A stretch of DNA of 64,000 nucleotides. It comes from Mytilus trossulus. Taxonomy: Eukaryota > Mollusca > Bivalvia > Mytilida > Mytilidae. Shown piece by piece: positions 23,870 through 33,723 of the stretch (positions within the stretch are counted from its first letter, which is position 1; the number at the start of each line of letters is the position of its first letter). The position numbers and the translations under genes are program-made. The DNA lies in the NCBI RefSeq assembly GCF_036588685.1, contig NC_086373.1, positions 1,922,001 through 1,986,000 on the forward strand. Direction: 5' to 3'. The notes beneath the pieces were generated by a model. That model saw nothing but the letters and a program-made list of their open reading frames with translations. It searched no databases and was not told the DNA's origin.

Positions 23870-25112
23870 TTCAATTCAATTCAAAGCTTTATTTATAGTC
23901 GGCATGTCATATAACAAATAAACATAAGCTCTCTGAGCTTTTATAACCGACAAACGCATACATTTACATAACAATCATACACAATACAAATATTAAAACA
24001 TAAAAGACATAGAGCATACATTTCATGCACATTTAGGCTGCACTATTAAATACTATATTATACACATGCATAAGCACTAAAAGCAAACATAAAAACTAAA
24101 GCACAGCATTCACAAATTATAAAAAGCTTAGCAAACATTCACAAGAAGCAGCACTATTATATTTCAAGCTATAACATAAAATAAATAAAACTATGCACAT
24201 GCATTGCAATGGCATGAGTTGCCATTCCATGAGTTTATTAGACTCTTGAATTGGGTAAAAGATGTTTCAGTTCTAAAGTGGTTTGGCAACTCATTCCATA
24301 GTTTGGCAGCAGAATATCTGAAAGATTTCAAGCCATACCTTGTAGTTTTTACGTCTGGTATTTCAGCTAAATTTTGGTATCTGAAAGAATATTTTGTTTT
24401 TCTAATATTTATAAGGTCATGGAGGTATACTGGATTTTCATGATTGAGTGTTCTAAAGACCTCTATTGCCATGGTTCTTAGGCGTCTTACTTTAAGTGAT
24501 GGCATTTTTGATTTTAAAAGTAAGTCTTCATATGTGCTATTGTGATCCTGGTAAATGAAGCGAAGTGCTCTTTCTTGTACTTTTTCAATTTTTTTTGGTG
24601 TTGGCCTCGCTGCAGAAATGCCAGGACAATGAACAGAAATTAAAGTTTGACATGATAAAGGAGTGATATATTGTTAATTTTCAAAGTTTGTTTAAGTATT
24701 TGCCAAGTCTTTTTAATACATTTAGTTGTCTGGATGCTTTTTTGCAGATGTTTGATATATGCGTGTTGAAATTTAGTTCAAAGTCAATGGTGATGCCTAA
24801 TAGTTTGATCTCTTTTTCACATTTTATTTTGTTACCTGCTAGATCAAATGTAATGTTTTTGCCCATTGTTTTTTTGCCAATTGCCAAAGCTTGAAATTTT
24901 TCAGGGTTTGCCTTCATTTGATTGGAAGAAAACCATTCTATCAGAGCCAAACTGTCTTTTTCAAGTGTGGAGATAACGGTGTCTATATCTCTATTTGCAT
25001 AAGATAATGTGTTGTCATCAGCATAATTGTAGAGTGAACTGTTTGTGGTGAAGTGAAATATGTCATTAATGAAGATGTTAAACAGTATAGGACCTAGAAT
25101 AGAACCTTGTGG
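23870..25112 (-). mobile_element. 3' fragment of a non-LTR retrotransposon (CR1/Jockey-like), copy 1
   Basis: In minus-strand order the fragment begins within the reverse transcriptase at PQGSILGPILFNIFIND. It continues through the catalytic YADDNTL and FSSNQMKANPEKF to the C-terminal region (KSFRYSAAKLWNELPNHFR, INSWNGNSCHC). The 3'UTR ends atgccgactataaataaag, followed by a short (TTGAA)n tail. One stop (KYLNKL*KL) and one A-run frameshift near NTKK break the frame, so it is dead. Its 5' part is absent: the sequence stops exactly at the LTR of the next element. Confidence 0.85.
24191..25112 (-). pseudogene. reverse transcriptase C-terminal half (broken)
   Basis: Two open pieces, 24191-24505 (C-terminal domain) and 24681-25112 (RT motifs with PQG and YADD), are separated by the stop and frameshift described for the element. 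The RT N-terminal motifs are missing. The protein would not be functional. Confidence 0.8.
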
Positions 25113-25727
25113 TGTAACGTGTAACTAGGCGTTTATATCCAAAACGTCCGTTCCAGTCAATACTTGGATCCAAGTTGTCCACAAACAATACGGTAAGGCT
25201 AAAAACTACAACTATCTAAATTATGCACAATGAACTAAAATATACACACTGACTCTTTGTCGAAATAAAGTAACAACAGATAAATATATATACAAATATA
25301 ATTCAATAAACCAGCCTGTCCTCAAGATGGGACGATGTGTCACTTATAGACAGTATAGCTGGTACAGCTTGTCCTCTGAATGGGACAGTCTGTCAATACA
25401 AAATACAGCGAGGTCTGATACAAATTGTCCTCCGAGTGGGACAACCTGTCACTATCAGACAGTGCGGGTTGGAACAACTTGTCCTCCGAGTGGGACAACC
25501 TGTCACTACCAGACAGTACGGGCTGGTACAGCCTGTCCTCCGAGTGGGACAGTCTGCTATGTCTATCCTGTCAACATGTACGTCCACTTTGTACCCAATA
25601 CAAAGTGTCCTCTGAATATCAAGGCTCTTCTAGCACTTAAAATATCCGACGTACGATCAGTTGAAGGATGACAGCTCATCGACAGCCAACCGACAGTCTC
25701 GAGTGCCGTTTCTCACTCTCTTATATA
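25113..25727 (-). repeat. 3' LTR of the Gypsy-like element
   Basis: On the minus strand the shared LTR begins at a TATA-like TATATAAGAG and ends ...TTACA, followed by the flanking LINE fragment. The TATA box lies right at the edge of homology with the other LTR. The true LTR may therefore extend farther inward, toward a hairpin at about 25754-25820 (ataggggtg / cacccctat), with the 5' LTR copy cut short. It contains a roughly 57-60 bp internal minisatellite. Confidence 0.8.
25317..25565. repeat. LTR-internal minisatellite (3' LTR)
   Basis: About four copies of a 57-60 bp unit built on ttgtcctccgagtgggacaa, then cctgtcactatcagacagt and gctggaa. The same array is present in the other LTR at 28593-28841. 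Short frames in all phases here are by-products of the repeat. Confidence 0.8.
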
Positions 25728-26035
25728 CCCGGGGTCGATACCACTATTTCCTTAATAGGGGTGTTCTCTATATGTTACTCTTACGGAGCATAGAGAGTTA
25801 TTTGCGATCACCCCTATAACTTTCGACCCTGCCACTAATTTCCCCGCCAAACGTCTAAATCCACACAACGTTTCTTTCTGTATAAAATAAGCATATATAA
25901 TACAAGATTCTCCAGATTTATAACCATAACGACCAATAAACATTACATAACCCACGCCTCAATCTACATGCGTCCCGCATGATACATTCAAAATCACAAA
26001 ATATAATTCAACAATATTTATACATAATCCGAAAT

Positions 26036-28171
26036 TTACTTTTTTACATTATCAGCCATACAAGTTGGTCTCTTACTATCGTGACGACCATTATCCTCTA
26101 ATCTCCACGAGACACGTTTCCTTTTCATTGGGCGTTTTCTCCTAGTACACTGATTGCAACCAGCAACATACATCCTAACGTCGGATTGCAAACCAGGCCA
26201 ATAGAAAGACTGACGTATTTTCTCTATAGTTTTATGTATACCTAGGTTACCTGCACACCTTGTCTCATGACAGCATTGTAAAACTTGCTTACGCTCAGAC
26301 ATTGGAATTACCGCTTGTAATTTCACAACGTTCAGTTCACGGTCCATGTGGCGTCTAACTACTCCATCAGGATGGACTTCTAAACAACCAAACTGACTCC
26401 ATAATGACCTTAGAGAATATCCCTTACTTGATACCTCATTGTACTGTGGCCTTTGACCCTCTGTCAACCACCGCTTAACAAATTTAAGGTCCGAGTCATT
26501 TGATTGTAACTCTATTAAAGTCAAGTCTTCACTTTTGTCCGGCATCTGACTTGTAACAATATTCACCTGACTTTGTTCTCTCTTAGAACAATCACGGTCC
26601 GTATTTGACTGTCTGTCTGATGTTAACGGACAAGGTTTTCTACGAACATCATTATTTCTAATTTGGGTACCTTGAACACATAGGGGGACCATAACGTTAT
26701 CGATGTGTAATACGTTAACAGACACGTCAATCAGACACTTATTTTTCTTAATGAAGTCTAAACCTAGAATACCATCGACTTGTAGGTCAGTTACAACGGC
26801 ATCTGTAGTAAACTTTTCTTTACCAAAATCCATTTTAAAACTACATTTACCTCGAAGGCTTAAATACTTGTCACTGACGGACTTTATCTGTGACCTAGTT
26901 TTACTCAAATGTGGCCTACACAAGTCAGGAATTGAATCATATACTTTTGTAGAAACTAACGTTACTGTAGATCCAGTATCCACCACAAATTTGACTGGTA
27001 CACCTTGAATGTTTAACTCAACAAACATTCCTACATTCCCTGATGCTGAAACAACAACAGCGCATTCGTCATTGTTTGAAGACTTAATTTCAGACTTCAG
27101 TGTCTTGACCGTACCGTCCATAAATGTTCCATTGTTATCTGTTTCCCGAATACTTTGCTTCTGATTATTATTAGGACAATTTCTTGCAAAGTGCCCTATT
27201 TCATCACAACTAAAACAAGGGCCACCCCTTTCAACTTTACTTTGTGTGCTATTTATCTTCCCCCGTTGTTGGAACTTTCTCTGGGACTTTAAATCTTGAA
27301 TCTCTTTTGTTAAATATTGTAAATTATTTTCAATAGTCTTCATCCACGTCGTCATTTGTCCCATAGATATAGCCGTAATAGAACTATTAGGTGTTTCTGT
27401 CCGTTCGTCACCAGTAGTATGTCGTAAATGACCTATACTGTTCAGTGTTTTGCTCTCCGCCGTGTTATAAGCTTCAAGTTCAACTGCCAACCGTATAGCA
27501 TCGTTAAGACCTTTCGGACGGGACTGTTTAATTCTCAGTCTCATTTCGGAGTCTACTAGTGCATCTATAAACTGTTCTTTGGCGAGCGTGTCCATTAATT
27601 CTAACGGAGCAGTCGGGTAGGCTAGATTAGATAGTCTTCGAACTGACTGACCTAACCCCGGCAAAGTCTCGCTTGCTTTTTGTCGACATTCCTTGAATTG
27701 TACACGATACAGTTCAGTTTGACAAGATGGAGCAAAGCGTTCCTCCAGTGCATATACTAGGTCTGAAAATATTTGTCTCTTTTCCTTTGGTAAATCACCA
27801 AGGACTGCTTGAGCCTGTCCAACCAGTGACACGGCCAAGTACAAACCTTTCTGGTGTTTAGACCACATATTGACTAGGGTACACATCTCAAAGTGTGCCA
27901 AGTAATCTATCCAAGAAGTATTGCCATCATATTTTTCAGGTTTGATTTTAACATTGTTTAAACCAGAGCAAACAGTATTAGCAGTACTTTGATTTTTTGT
28001 TAATTCCTGCTTATCATTGAAATATCTATCTTTATTTTCAACAACCATCGGACGTACACCCTGATCTTTAGGTGTAGATGATATAAAACCTTGTCCATTA
28101 TGTATTGTACTTTCACTAAGTGACTGTATTTGCCTACTAATTTCAGCAATCTGATCGTCAATATTTAACAT
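26036..28171 (-). CDS. Gag-protease-partial integrase polyprotein of the LTR element
   Basis: An intact 711-residue frame starting 217 bp inside the 5' LTR. Residues about 70-250 form a Gag capsid-like region. A CCHC zinc knuckle (CFSCDEIGHFARNC) lies at 319-333. A retropepsin domain has FVVDTGST with DTGS at 398-401 and ILGLDF near 468-473. At about 545-640 the protein resumes with the segment that normally follows RNase H (SNDSDLKFVKRWLTEGQRP). The integrase zinc-binding motif follows (H635, AGNLG, FYWPGL, CNQC at 672-675); the usual second histidine of 'GHLG' is Asn642. RT, RNase H and the integrase catalytic core are missing, and the frame ends in a basic tail. It could still make capsid and protease for use by a full-length relative; it cannot reverse-transcribe by itself. 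Confidence 0.88.
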   Translation of the reverse strand: MLNIDDQIAEISRQIQSLSESTIHNGQGFISSTPKDQGVRPMVVENKDRYFNDKQELTKNQSTANTVCSGLNNVKIKPEKYDGNTSWIDYLAHFEMCTLVNMWSKHQKGLYLAVSLVGQAQAVLGDLPKEKRQIFSDLVYALEERFAPSCQTELYRVQFKECRQKASETLPGLGQSVRRLSNLAYPTAPLELMDTLAKEQFIDALVDSEMRLRIKQSRPKGLNDAIRLAVELEAYNTAESKTLNSIGHLRHTTGDERTETPNSSITAISMGQMTTWMKTIENNLQYLTKEIQDLKSQRKFQQRGKINSTQSKVERGGPCFSCDEIGHFARNCPNNNQKQSIRETDNNGTFMDGTVKTLKSEIKSSNNDECAVVVSASGNVGMFVELNIQGVPVKFVVDTGSTVTLVSTKVYDSIPDLCRPHLSKTRSQIKSVSDKYLSLRGKCSFKMDFGKEKFTTDAVVTDLQVDGILGLDFIKKNKCLIDVSVNVLHIDNVMVPLCVQGTQIRNNDVRRKPCPLTSDRQSNTDRDCSKREQSQVNIVTSQMPDKSEDLTLIELQSNDSDLKFVKRWLTEGQRPQYNEVSSKGYSLRSLWSQFGCLEVHPDGVVRRHMDRELNVVKLQAVIPMSERKQVLQCCHETRCAGNLGIHKTIEKIRQSFYWPGLQSDVRMYVAGCNQCTRRKRPMKRKRVSWRLEDNGRHDSKRPTCMADNVKK

Positions 28172-28388
28172 ATTTATTGCTATACAGTGTAATCAAAATA
28201 AAACAATTTTTATTAAATAAATACACTCGTGTTACAAATCAGCCGTGACTTACAACTTTGCCTCACGGTTGATTCACTTTAATCTTTAAAGTAAACATTG
28301 ATGTGAACTGACAATAGATTAAATGACGATCAATCAATCAAATAATATTTGATAGACAACTTAAATCCCAACCGCTAGCCACCAAATA

Positions 28389-29003
28389 TGTAAAGTGTAA
28401 CCAGGCGTTTATATCCAAAACGTCCGTTCCAGTCAATACTTGGATCCAAGTTGTCCACAAACAATACGGTAAGGCTAAAAACTACAACTATCTAAATTAT
28501 GCACAATGAACTAAAATATACACACTGACTCTTTGTCGAAATAAAGTAACAACAGATAAATATATATACAAATATAATTCAATAAACCAGCCTGTCCTCA
28601 AGATGGGACGATGTGTCACTTATAGACAGTATAGCTGGTACAGCTTGTCCTCTGAATGGGACAGTCTGTCAATACAAAATACAGCGAGGTCTGATACAAC
28701 TTGTCCTCCGAGTGGGACAACCTGTCACTATCAGACAGTGCGGGCTGGAACAACTTGTCCTCCGAGTGGGACAACCTGTCACTACCAGACAGTACGGGCT
28801 GGTACAGCCTGTCCTCCGAGTGGGACAGTCTGCTATGTCTATCCTGTCAACATGTACGTCCACTTTGTACCCAGTACAAAGTGTCCTCTGAATATCAAGG
28901 CTCTTCTAGCACTTAATATATCCGACGTACGATCAGTTGAAGGATGACAGCTCATCGACAGCCAACCGACAGTCTCGAGTGCCGTTTCTCACTCTCTTAT
29001 ATA
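28389..29003 (-). repeat. 5' LTR of the Gypsy-like element (possibly 5'-truncated)
   Basis: Nearly identical to 25113-25727 over 615 bp. It stops at the same TATA-like point (ctcttatata), beyond which the two diverge completely. It would drive transcription leftward into the Gag frame. Confidence 0.8.
28593..28841. repeat. LTR-internal minisatellite (5' LTR)
   Basis: Same array and copy number as in the 3' LTR, so it was copied with the LTR during reverse transcription rather than expanded afterwards. Confidence 0.8.
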
Positions 29004-30030
29004 AATATAGAAAAAAAAACGTATGAAAACCAATTACAATCTACCGAGACAAAATAACGTTGCTTTAGGCAATTAGTATAATGGTCTCAAAGTGGGATTT
29101 TTCGTTTCTGTATCCTGTCATACTAGTACCATAGTTAATGTCATTTTTCTCTATATATATATACTCTTTAATGTTTTGAGCCATTTTTCTTTATTCTTTA
29201 TACTGTTTGCCAGTTAACTTATTCTCTTTATATTTGAACACCTCATTATTTTATTTTTGGTCCATTGTCTCTAATATTCAATCACTGCTATTCTCGATTC
29301 CTCAAACGCCATCCACACCTTCTAGTATAAGTCACCATACAGCCTTCACAAATGAGCAATACTCATACTGAATAGGCTCCGAATGGCAAAACAATTTAAT
29401 GCTACTCGCGATTTCAAATGTGAACTTGCAGAAATAATTATGGCCCTGCAACGAAGTTGTCGGTACTATATAGTTTTACTCTTATCCGTTATTCCGTCAA
29501 TCAGTCATTCCGAAATAAACCATTATACGGACTTATTTTTCTAAACCCTTTCAGATATTGGGATGATTTTTTGTATTTTAAAACATGCGGAAGAATATAC
29601 CAAAGAACGTTTTGCGACAATACCGACAAGGACCGGTAGCCCTGTAATTGTTTTTGTGGGAAAATATGAATGCTATCTCGTATTAAATCTTCAGTTTCAG
29701 ATAAAGATATATGTGATTTTTTTCTGAGACAAGTGTTGTTGACCATCCACAAGAACCTGTGGTCATCCGATGTTCAGTACTTCAGTACTTTGATTCTAGG
29801 TAATTCACTCTATGACTATGGTTTCAATATTCAATATTTTAAAGGTCATTATTTGCTCTGCGTAGACTTAATAATTTGGAATAGATCTACGAAGACCAAA
29901 GAACGGTCGTGTATGGTTTTGCAATTGTACATGCCCACCTATGTCTAGATATTGTTCGAAATATTTTTTGATAATTTACGAGCGATTTTAAACGCGGAAC
30001 CGGCCCATTTACACCCATTATACAATAGCC
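29004..30030. other. non-coding stretch right of the LTR element
   Basis: AT-rich with no gene that I recognise. It does not continue the LINE sequence that abuts the left LTR. The short frames at 29457-29948 show no family motif. Confidence 0.5.
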
Positions 30031-30100
30031 ACATAGGTTAGTGCATCGGACTACAAACTCAAAAGGTTCCTGGTTCGAACCCCCTTCCGGTGAGCTTTTG
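30020..30100 (+). repeat. tRNA-like sequence, possible SINE head
   Basis: A box-A-like TAGGTTAGTGCA (30034-30045) is followed 27 bp later by an exact box B, GGTTCGAACCC (30072-30082), the spacing of an internal RNA polymerase III promoter. The T-stem and acceptor stem do not pair well, so this is not a working tRNA. A tRNA-derived SINE or old tRNA pseudogene is the better reading. Confidence 0.4.
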
Positions 30101-30738
30101 ATATTGTTCCTATATGATCCTATATGTAAAGATCTGTAAATACTTATTAAAGTCTTACACTGTATCTATTTTGCTCCGAGACAAGAATATATAAAAAATA
30201 AATTAAACAAAACTTGCGCTTTAGATTTAGAGAGGGTCCGAAAGAAACTTTCCGAATGCAAGATTTTGCGTCATTTTTTCTAATTCTTCTGGGGTCTTTT
30301 AGCTCTACCCTCGCCAAAAATACAGCAGGTATGCTTTAATTGTAATTGAGGATAGTCACTGTTATGTCTTATCATCTTAGATCATCTTCAAACTTAAAAG
30401 TAAAGATCACGCACCCTTATTGTTTAGATTGAAAAAGACTTTTGCATATGATCCGTCGACATTATCTGTGATTAAAATGATATTGATCTGACAACCTCTG
30501 ACCTGTGCATTTATAATACTTAAGTTTAACGGGTTTGTCTTGTCAGATATAAAAGTAATTACTTCCCTTGTTAGTGTCATGTTGTAATCAATCTTTTATT
30601 TGTACCAAGTCAATGTTATATTATATTGTACAATTTGAATTTGTGATCTGTTTAATATCTAAATGTAACAATTTATTCTTTATTATAGATATAAACAATT
30701 TAATTTGAAAGTATTTGATTACTTTATCACCGTAGTTC
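30101..30738. other. non-coding AT-rich stretch
   Basis: Nothing recognisable between the tRNA-like sequence and the start of the GAATGTT minisatellite. Confidence 0.5.
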
Positions 30739-32160
30739 AAAACAAATTTTGAATGTTGAAAATCAAATGATTAATCATATGAAAATCAATGTCGAAAACA
30801 AATGATAAATGTTGAAAGCAAATTTTGGAAGTTCAAAACGAATATTGAATGATGAAAATGGAATGTTGAAACGAATGTCGAATATTGAAAGCGAATGTTG
30901 AATGTTGAAAGTTGAAAATCAATGGTGAAAAAGAATGATGAATGTTGAATGCTGGAAACGAATAATGAAAGTTGAAAATTGAATGTTGAAAACGAATGTT
31001 GAATGTTAAAAATCGAATGTTGAAAACGAATGTTGAATGTTGAAAATCGAATGTTGAATGTTGAATGTTGAAAACGAATGTTGAATGTTAAAAATCGAAT
31101 GTTGAATGTTGAAAACGAATGTTGAATGTTAAAAACGAATGTTGAATGTTGAAAACGAATGTTGAATATTAAAAAAAGAATGTTGAAAACGAATGTTGAA
31201 TGTTAAAAACGAATGTTGAATGTTACAAACGATTGTTGAATGTTGAAAACGAATGTTGAAAGTTGAAAATCGAATGTTGAATGTTGAATATTGAAATCTA
31301 ATGTTGAATGATGGAATCGAATGTTGCATGTTGAAAACGAATGTTGAATGTTAAAAATCGAATGTTGAATGTTGAAAACGAATGTTGAATGTTAAAAACG
31401 AATGTTGAATGTTGAAAACGAACGTTGAATATTAAAAAACGAATGTTGAAAACGAATGTTGAATGTTAAAAACGAATGTTGAATGTTACAAACGATTGTT
31501 GAATGTTGAAAACGAATGTTGAAAGTTGAAAATTGATACAAGAAAAAAATTGAATGTTGAATGTGGAATATTGAAATCGAATGTTGAATGTTGAAATCGA
31601 ATGTTGAATGTTGAAATCGAATGTTGAATGTTGATAATGGATACAAGAAAGAAAAAAAAGTTAAATGTTGAAAATGGATACGAAAAAAATTGAATGTTGA
31701 ATGTGGAATATTGAAATCGAATGTTGAATGTTGAAATCGAATGTTGAATGTTGAAATCGAATGTTGAATGTTGATAATGGATACAAGATAGAAAAAAAAG
31801 TTAAATGTTGAAAATGGATACAAGAAAAAAAATAAATGTTGAATGTTGAATATTGAAATCGAATGTTGAATGTTGAAATCGAATGTTGAATTTTGAAAAT
31901 GGATACAACAACAAAAAATAGAATGTTGAATGTTGAATTTTGAAATCAAATGTTGAATGTTGAATATCGAAATCAAATATTGAATGTTGAATATGTGAAT
32001 ATTGAACTCGAATGTTGAAATTGAATGTTGAATGTTGAAATTGAATGTTGAATGTTGAAATCGAATGTTGAATGTTGAATGTTGAAAATGGATAGAAGAA
32101 AAAAAAATTGAAAAAAGAAAAAAAATTTGAATGTTGAATGTTGAATGTTGAATATTGAAC
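30739..32160. repeat. GAATGTTGAA minisatellite with higher-order repeats
   Basis: About 1.4 kb built from gaatgttgaatgttgaaaa variants. Larger modules are duplicated. A roughly 140-bp segment with 'atattaaaaaa' and 'gttacaaacgattg' marks occurs at about 31130-31270 and again at 31393-31530. Another of about 140 bp, with 'gataatggatacaaga', occurs at 31550-31685 and 31690-31825. The 259-codon minus frame (FNIQHSTFNI...) is a by-product. Confidence 0.9.
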
Positions 32161-32571
32161 CAACTTGACATCCGTTATTTGCTACTAGAAGTCAGGCCAG
32201 CACAGTTGATTGATTTTTTAAGTATCATTTCTTTGTCCATTAAACAAAATAAAAAAGGGAAATTTAACTTCGCAATATGTTGATTATCATGTCCTAAGTC
32301 AGGAGTCTCATCACTGGTTGTCTTTTGTCTCACCTCATGTTTTATCTGTTTATTGGTGTTAAAGTCAGATCTTTGAACGTGTATGTTAAATAAATCCTGG
32401 TTTTATTTAACTGCAAGTGTCCTGTCTTTGTACGTACATGCGTACATGTTAAATTAACCTTATGATTTTACAAGACGATTTATAGCCTGAATATAGTTCT
32501 CGTCCAGAGTAAATTTGTATCTGTGTCATCGGGTTGCTGTCTTATTGACATGCAATGGACACTCTCAAAGT

Positions 32572-32695
32572 GATAGACACACAGTGGAAATTGACTATAT
32601 TTGATAGACACACAGTGGAAATCGACTATATTTGATAGACACACAGTGAAAATCGACTATATTTGATAGACACACAGTGGAAATTGACTATATTT
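32572..32695. repeat. 31-bp tandem repeat, four copies
   Basis: Unit gatagacacacagtggaaat plus cgactatattt, exactly four times (124 bp), with one or two substitutions between copies. Confidence 0.9.
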
Positions 32696-32874
32696 CAGTT
32701 ATCGGCTCAATGTCTACAAAAAGAGCAAACAACGGAAGCGTCATACTAAAGAGATATGGCTAGTTTTCTCTGATTGTATTCTAACCTATGTTATCATTTT
32801 CTTACATAAATAAGGCCGTTAGTTTTCTCGTATGAATTGTTTTACATTGTCTTATCGGGGCCTTTTAAAGCTGA

Positions 32875-33002
32875 CTATGCGGTATGGGCTTAATTCATTG
32901 TTGAAGACCGTACGGTGACCTATAGTTGTTAATGACTGTGTCATTTTGGTCTTTTGTGGATAGTTGTCTCATTGGCAGTCAAACCACATCTTCTTTTTTA
33001 TA
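32875..33002 (-). repeat. dispersed mussel repeat, 'gatgtggtatgattgcc' family, minus copy
   Basis: Contains gaccgtacggtgacctatag and ends ccacatcttcttttt, the reverse of the family's start. Confidence 0.7.
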
Positions 33003-33159
33003 CTATATGAGGACATGTGCAATATTGCCAATAAGACAACTTTCTACCAAAGTTCCGAGGAAGTTAATGTAAGCAATGAATTTCGAAGACAACGGTACTG
33101 ACTTCTACCATGAAAAAAAACATACTGTATAGGTGGCTATAAAAGTTCCCGACAAGTAA

Positions 33160-33720
33160 AGTATGCAGTATTTCATTTGAGAAAACTAACGGTCCAATTT
33201 GTAACAAAACAATTTATAAAAAAAACAAATATGACAGATGTTAACCAACGATAACCATTAAACTACATGTATCTGACTTTGAACAGAAAAACAAAGAAGG
33301 TGGAGATGTTAATATAAAAAAAATGAATGTTATTGAGACAATTAATGAGAGACTAAATGACACGAAATTAACACTTCATGTTACCGTACGGCCTTCAACA
33401 ATGAGCATAATCAATACCACATGGTCAACAATAAAAGGAATCGAAATGACAAATGTTAAACAATTCAAATAAAAAAAAATCAACTGCATAATCAATGTAC
33501 AAAAACAATGGAAAACAAAACCAACAAACGACAACCACTGGATTAAAGGCTCCTGATTTGGGACAGGCACATAAACATACATAATGTAGCGAGATTAAAT
33601 ATATCCTAACCTTCACCCCAAACTCGGGACAGAGGTGTAACAGTACAACATAAGAACGAACTATAAAAATCAGTTGAAAAAGTCTTAACTCATCAAATGA
33701 AAACAAACAGAAATACATCT
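33160..33720. repeat. degraded mussel repeats
   Basis: Pieces such as accgtacggccttcaacaat (about 33385) and aacgacaaccactggattaa (about 33526), then the 'acagaggtgtaacagtacaac' stretch. They match other copies in this window at 14803-14965 and 60280-60600. No gene is seen. Confidence 0.5.
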
Positions 33721-33723
33721 TAA

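Larger units (their letters stand above)
25113..29003 (-). mobile_element. young non-autonomous Ty3/Gypsy-like LTR retrotransposon
   Basis: Two direct copies of a 615-bp LTR (25113-25727 and 28389-29003) flank a 2.7-kb interior with one minus-strand frame. I count about six differences between the LTRs, roughly 99% identity, so insertion is recent. The interior codes Gag and aspartic protease and then jumps to the segment before integrase; reverse transcriptase, RNase H and the integrase DDE core are absent. The primer-binding site probably starts at TGGTGGCTAGCGG, four bases inside the 5' LTR (minus strand). No target-site duplication is visible, and the left and right flanks do not match one disrupted site. 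Confidence 0.85.

Noticed and set aside
24204-24894. Plus-strand frames of 68-79 codons
   Set aside because: Antisense shadows of the minus-strand LINE reverse transcriptase.
25327-25671. Several 64-114 codon frames on both strands, also at 28603-28947
   Set aside because: They sit inside the LTR minisatellite and occur in multiple frames on both strands.
29457-29948. Short frames on both strands next to the LTR element
   Set aside because: No motifs recognised and mutually overlapping; they do not continue the LINE or LTR proteins.
30034-30082. Functional tRNA gene
   Set aside because: Box A and B are present, but T-stem and acceptor stem pairing fail; kept only as a tRNA-like repeat.
31392-32171. 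259-codon minus frame (FNIQHSTFNI repeats)
   Set aside because: It lies wholly in the GAATGTT minisatellite; the peptide only restates the DNA period and has no domain or splice context.
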